DNA from: CAJCBL01 sp035298965
GTDB taxonomy: Bacteria; Verrucomicrobiota; Verrucomicrobiia; Opitutales; Opitutaceae
Reading direction: 5' to 3'
Assembly: GCA_035298965.1 (NCBI GenBank)
Contig: DATGXO010000252.1
Span: 1-39,315, forward strand
DNA length: 39,315 nt
Part shown: piece after piece, positions 38,419-39,315 of the stretch
Position numbering within the stretch: position 1 is the stretch's first letter
How the letters are laid out: each line of letters starts with the position of its first letter
Notes under the pieces: generated by a model
Told to the model about the DNA's origin: nothing
Seen by the model: the letters and a program-made list of their open reading frames with translations, nothing else
The model's database searches: none
Program-made: the position numbers and the translations under genes

Positions 38419-39315
38419 TTGAATCCCGCGCCCGAATTTCCCGACGAGTTTTCCGTGGAAGCCGAAGCCGCCGCGCGCCGCGGCGATCGTTTCGCTCCGC
38501 AACCGCCACCGGCGCCGATCGACCGCTCGCAATGGCAGACGCCGTGGGTGCAGCTGAAGTTCTTCACGTTCCAGCCGCAGATCTACCCGAAGATGATCCG
38601 CAGCGCGTCGCCCGACGCACGCGCGGGCGACTTCGTTGCGGTTTATGACAAACTCGGCAAACGACTCGGCACCGGTTTCTGGAACAAGAAGGCCAACGTG
38701 CCGCTGCGCATCATGCGCTTCAGCAGCGAGCCCGTGACCGAAGGGTACTTCGAGGAGGCGTTGCGCCGCGCCGTCGCCTTTCGCCGTGAGATGCTGAAAC
38801 TCGACGCTGTCACGAACACCTACCGCGTGATCAACTCCGACGGCGACGGACTGAGCGGCCTCACGGTCGACCGCCATGGCGACACCTTGTTCGCCGATGT
38901 CTGCTCGCTCGGCGTGATGCAGCGCCTGCCGAAGTGGTTGAAGATTCTCCACGAGGCGCTCGGCACGAAGAACCACATCGTGCAGGTCGACGACGAAGTC
39001 GCGCACTGGGAGGGTATCCGCCCGGCCATGCTCGACCCGGTCGTCGACGAGAACGCGCCCCGTCGCGTGAAGGTGCGCGAGCACGGCGTGACGTTCGAAG
39101 TCGATTTCGAGGAGGGTCACAAGACCGGCTTCTTCTGTGACCAGCGCGACAACCGCCGGCGTTTCGCCGAGTTCACCAAAGGCGCGCGCGTGCTCGATCT
39201 CTGCTGCTATACCGGCGGTTTCGCGATCGCCGCGAAGGTCCACGGCGGCGCGGAAGAGGTGACCGGGGTCGATCTCGACGAGACCGCGATCGAGCAGGCC
39301 AAGCGCAACGCGAAC
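38419..39315 (+). CDS. RlmI-type 23S rRNA methyltransferase, 3' end outside the window
   Basis: RlmI-family enzymes make 5-methylcytosine in 23S rRNA. A PUA-like N-terminal domain lies at about 50-100 (AGDFVAVYDKLGKRLGTGFW). The RlmI-typical NSDGDGLSGLTVDRHGD follows, then VREHGVTFEVDFEEGHKTG with FFCDQRDNRRRF. The SAM motif I is VLDLCCYTGGFAIAAKVHGG, and VTGVDLDETAIEQAKRNAN follows at the window edge. The 3' end is cut at 39315 before the NPPx catalytic motif. The start codon is uncertain: TTG 38419 (LNPAPEFPDEF) aligns with the first codons of the neighbouring frames. The last gene of the window runs rightward. Confidence 0.88.
   Translation, partial: MNPAPEFPDEFSVEAEAAARRGDRFAPQPPPAPIDRSQWQTPWVQLKFFTFQPQIYPKMIRSASPDARAGDFVAVYDKLGKRLGTGFWNKKANVPLRIMRFSSEPVTEGYFEEALRRAVAFRREMLKLDAVTNTYRVINSDGDGLSGLTVDRHGDTLFADVCSLGVMQRLPKWLKILHEALGTKNHIVQVDDEVAHWEGIRPAMLDPVVDENAPRRVKVREHGVTFEVDFEEGHKTGFFCDQRDNRRRFAEFTKGARVLDLCCYTGGFAIAAKVHGGAEEVTGVDLDETAIEQAKRNAN

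Overview
The window is high-GC bacterial DNA. Its gene content and protein style suggest a Verrucomicrobiota member, probably of the Opitutaceae: a secreted GH115 glucuronidase, an ECF sigma factor followed by a one-pass membrane protein, FabG-AcpP-FabF, and RibB-RibH-NusB-FtsY. This placement is inferred from the sequences alone. Few start codons have a clear Shine-Dalgarno sequence.

Bases 1 to about 5,670 form an accessory island. It opens with the right part of an IS3-family insertion sequence whose end cuts into a type I restriction-modification methylase gene (hsdM). The decapitated hsdM is followed by an intact hsdS and, overlapping it by ATGA, a gene for a HEPN-like protein with an RNAVAH motif. 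Then come a short remnant of a second, different hsdM and a small gene of unknown function. No hsdR and no integrase lie in the window. The right edge holds two oppositely oriented pairs of 12-bp repeats and the 5' half of a tRNA-Arg(UCU) gene that stops exactly at the end of the anticodon loop. This looks like the scar of a tRNA-targeting integrative element. The HEPN gene inside the broken type I locus is the best candidate for an undescribed defence component.

From 5,980 to 18,200 the genes look chromosomal: a GH115 alpha-glucuronidase and a KDPG-type aldolase (uronic acid use), a large membrane hybrid histidine kinase, a CPBP membrane protease, a trans-isoprenyl diphosphate synthase, an ECF sigma factor with a probable anti-sigma partner, a YjbQ protein and a KdsD-type arabinose-5-phosphate isomerase. 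A divergent LysM lipoprotein follows at 18,264.

From 19,189 to 23,927 a leftward cluster carries a response-regulator/kinase fusion, a stand-alone receiver, a 65-residue protein, a GspE/PilB-type assembly ATPase, an Hpt phosphotransfer protein and a left-handed beta-helix protein. It may be a phosphorelay that controls pilus or type II secretion assembly.

From 24,154 to 28,435 come metK and ahcY (the SAM cycle, with an intervening terminator) and a secreted serpin with a Pro/Ala-rich insertion. RecQ helicase (28,568 to 30,436) lies on the minus strand. From 30,801 the plus strand carries fabG-acpP-fabF, a ribB whose C-terminal GTP-cyclohydrolase domain has lost its zinc cysteines, ribH-nusB (overlapping), ftsY, a DUF2007-like membrane protein, a SAM methyltransferase and the start of an RlmI-type rRNA methyltransferase. 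The last 5 kb carry palindromic REP-like repeats. Two copies are about 95% identical over 131 bp, and each runs into the start of the next reading frame.
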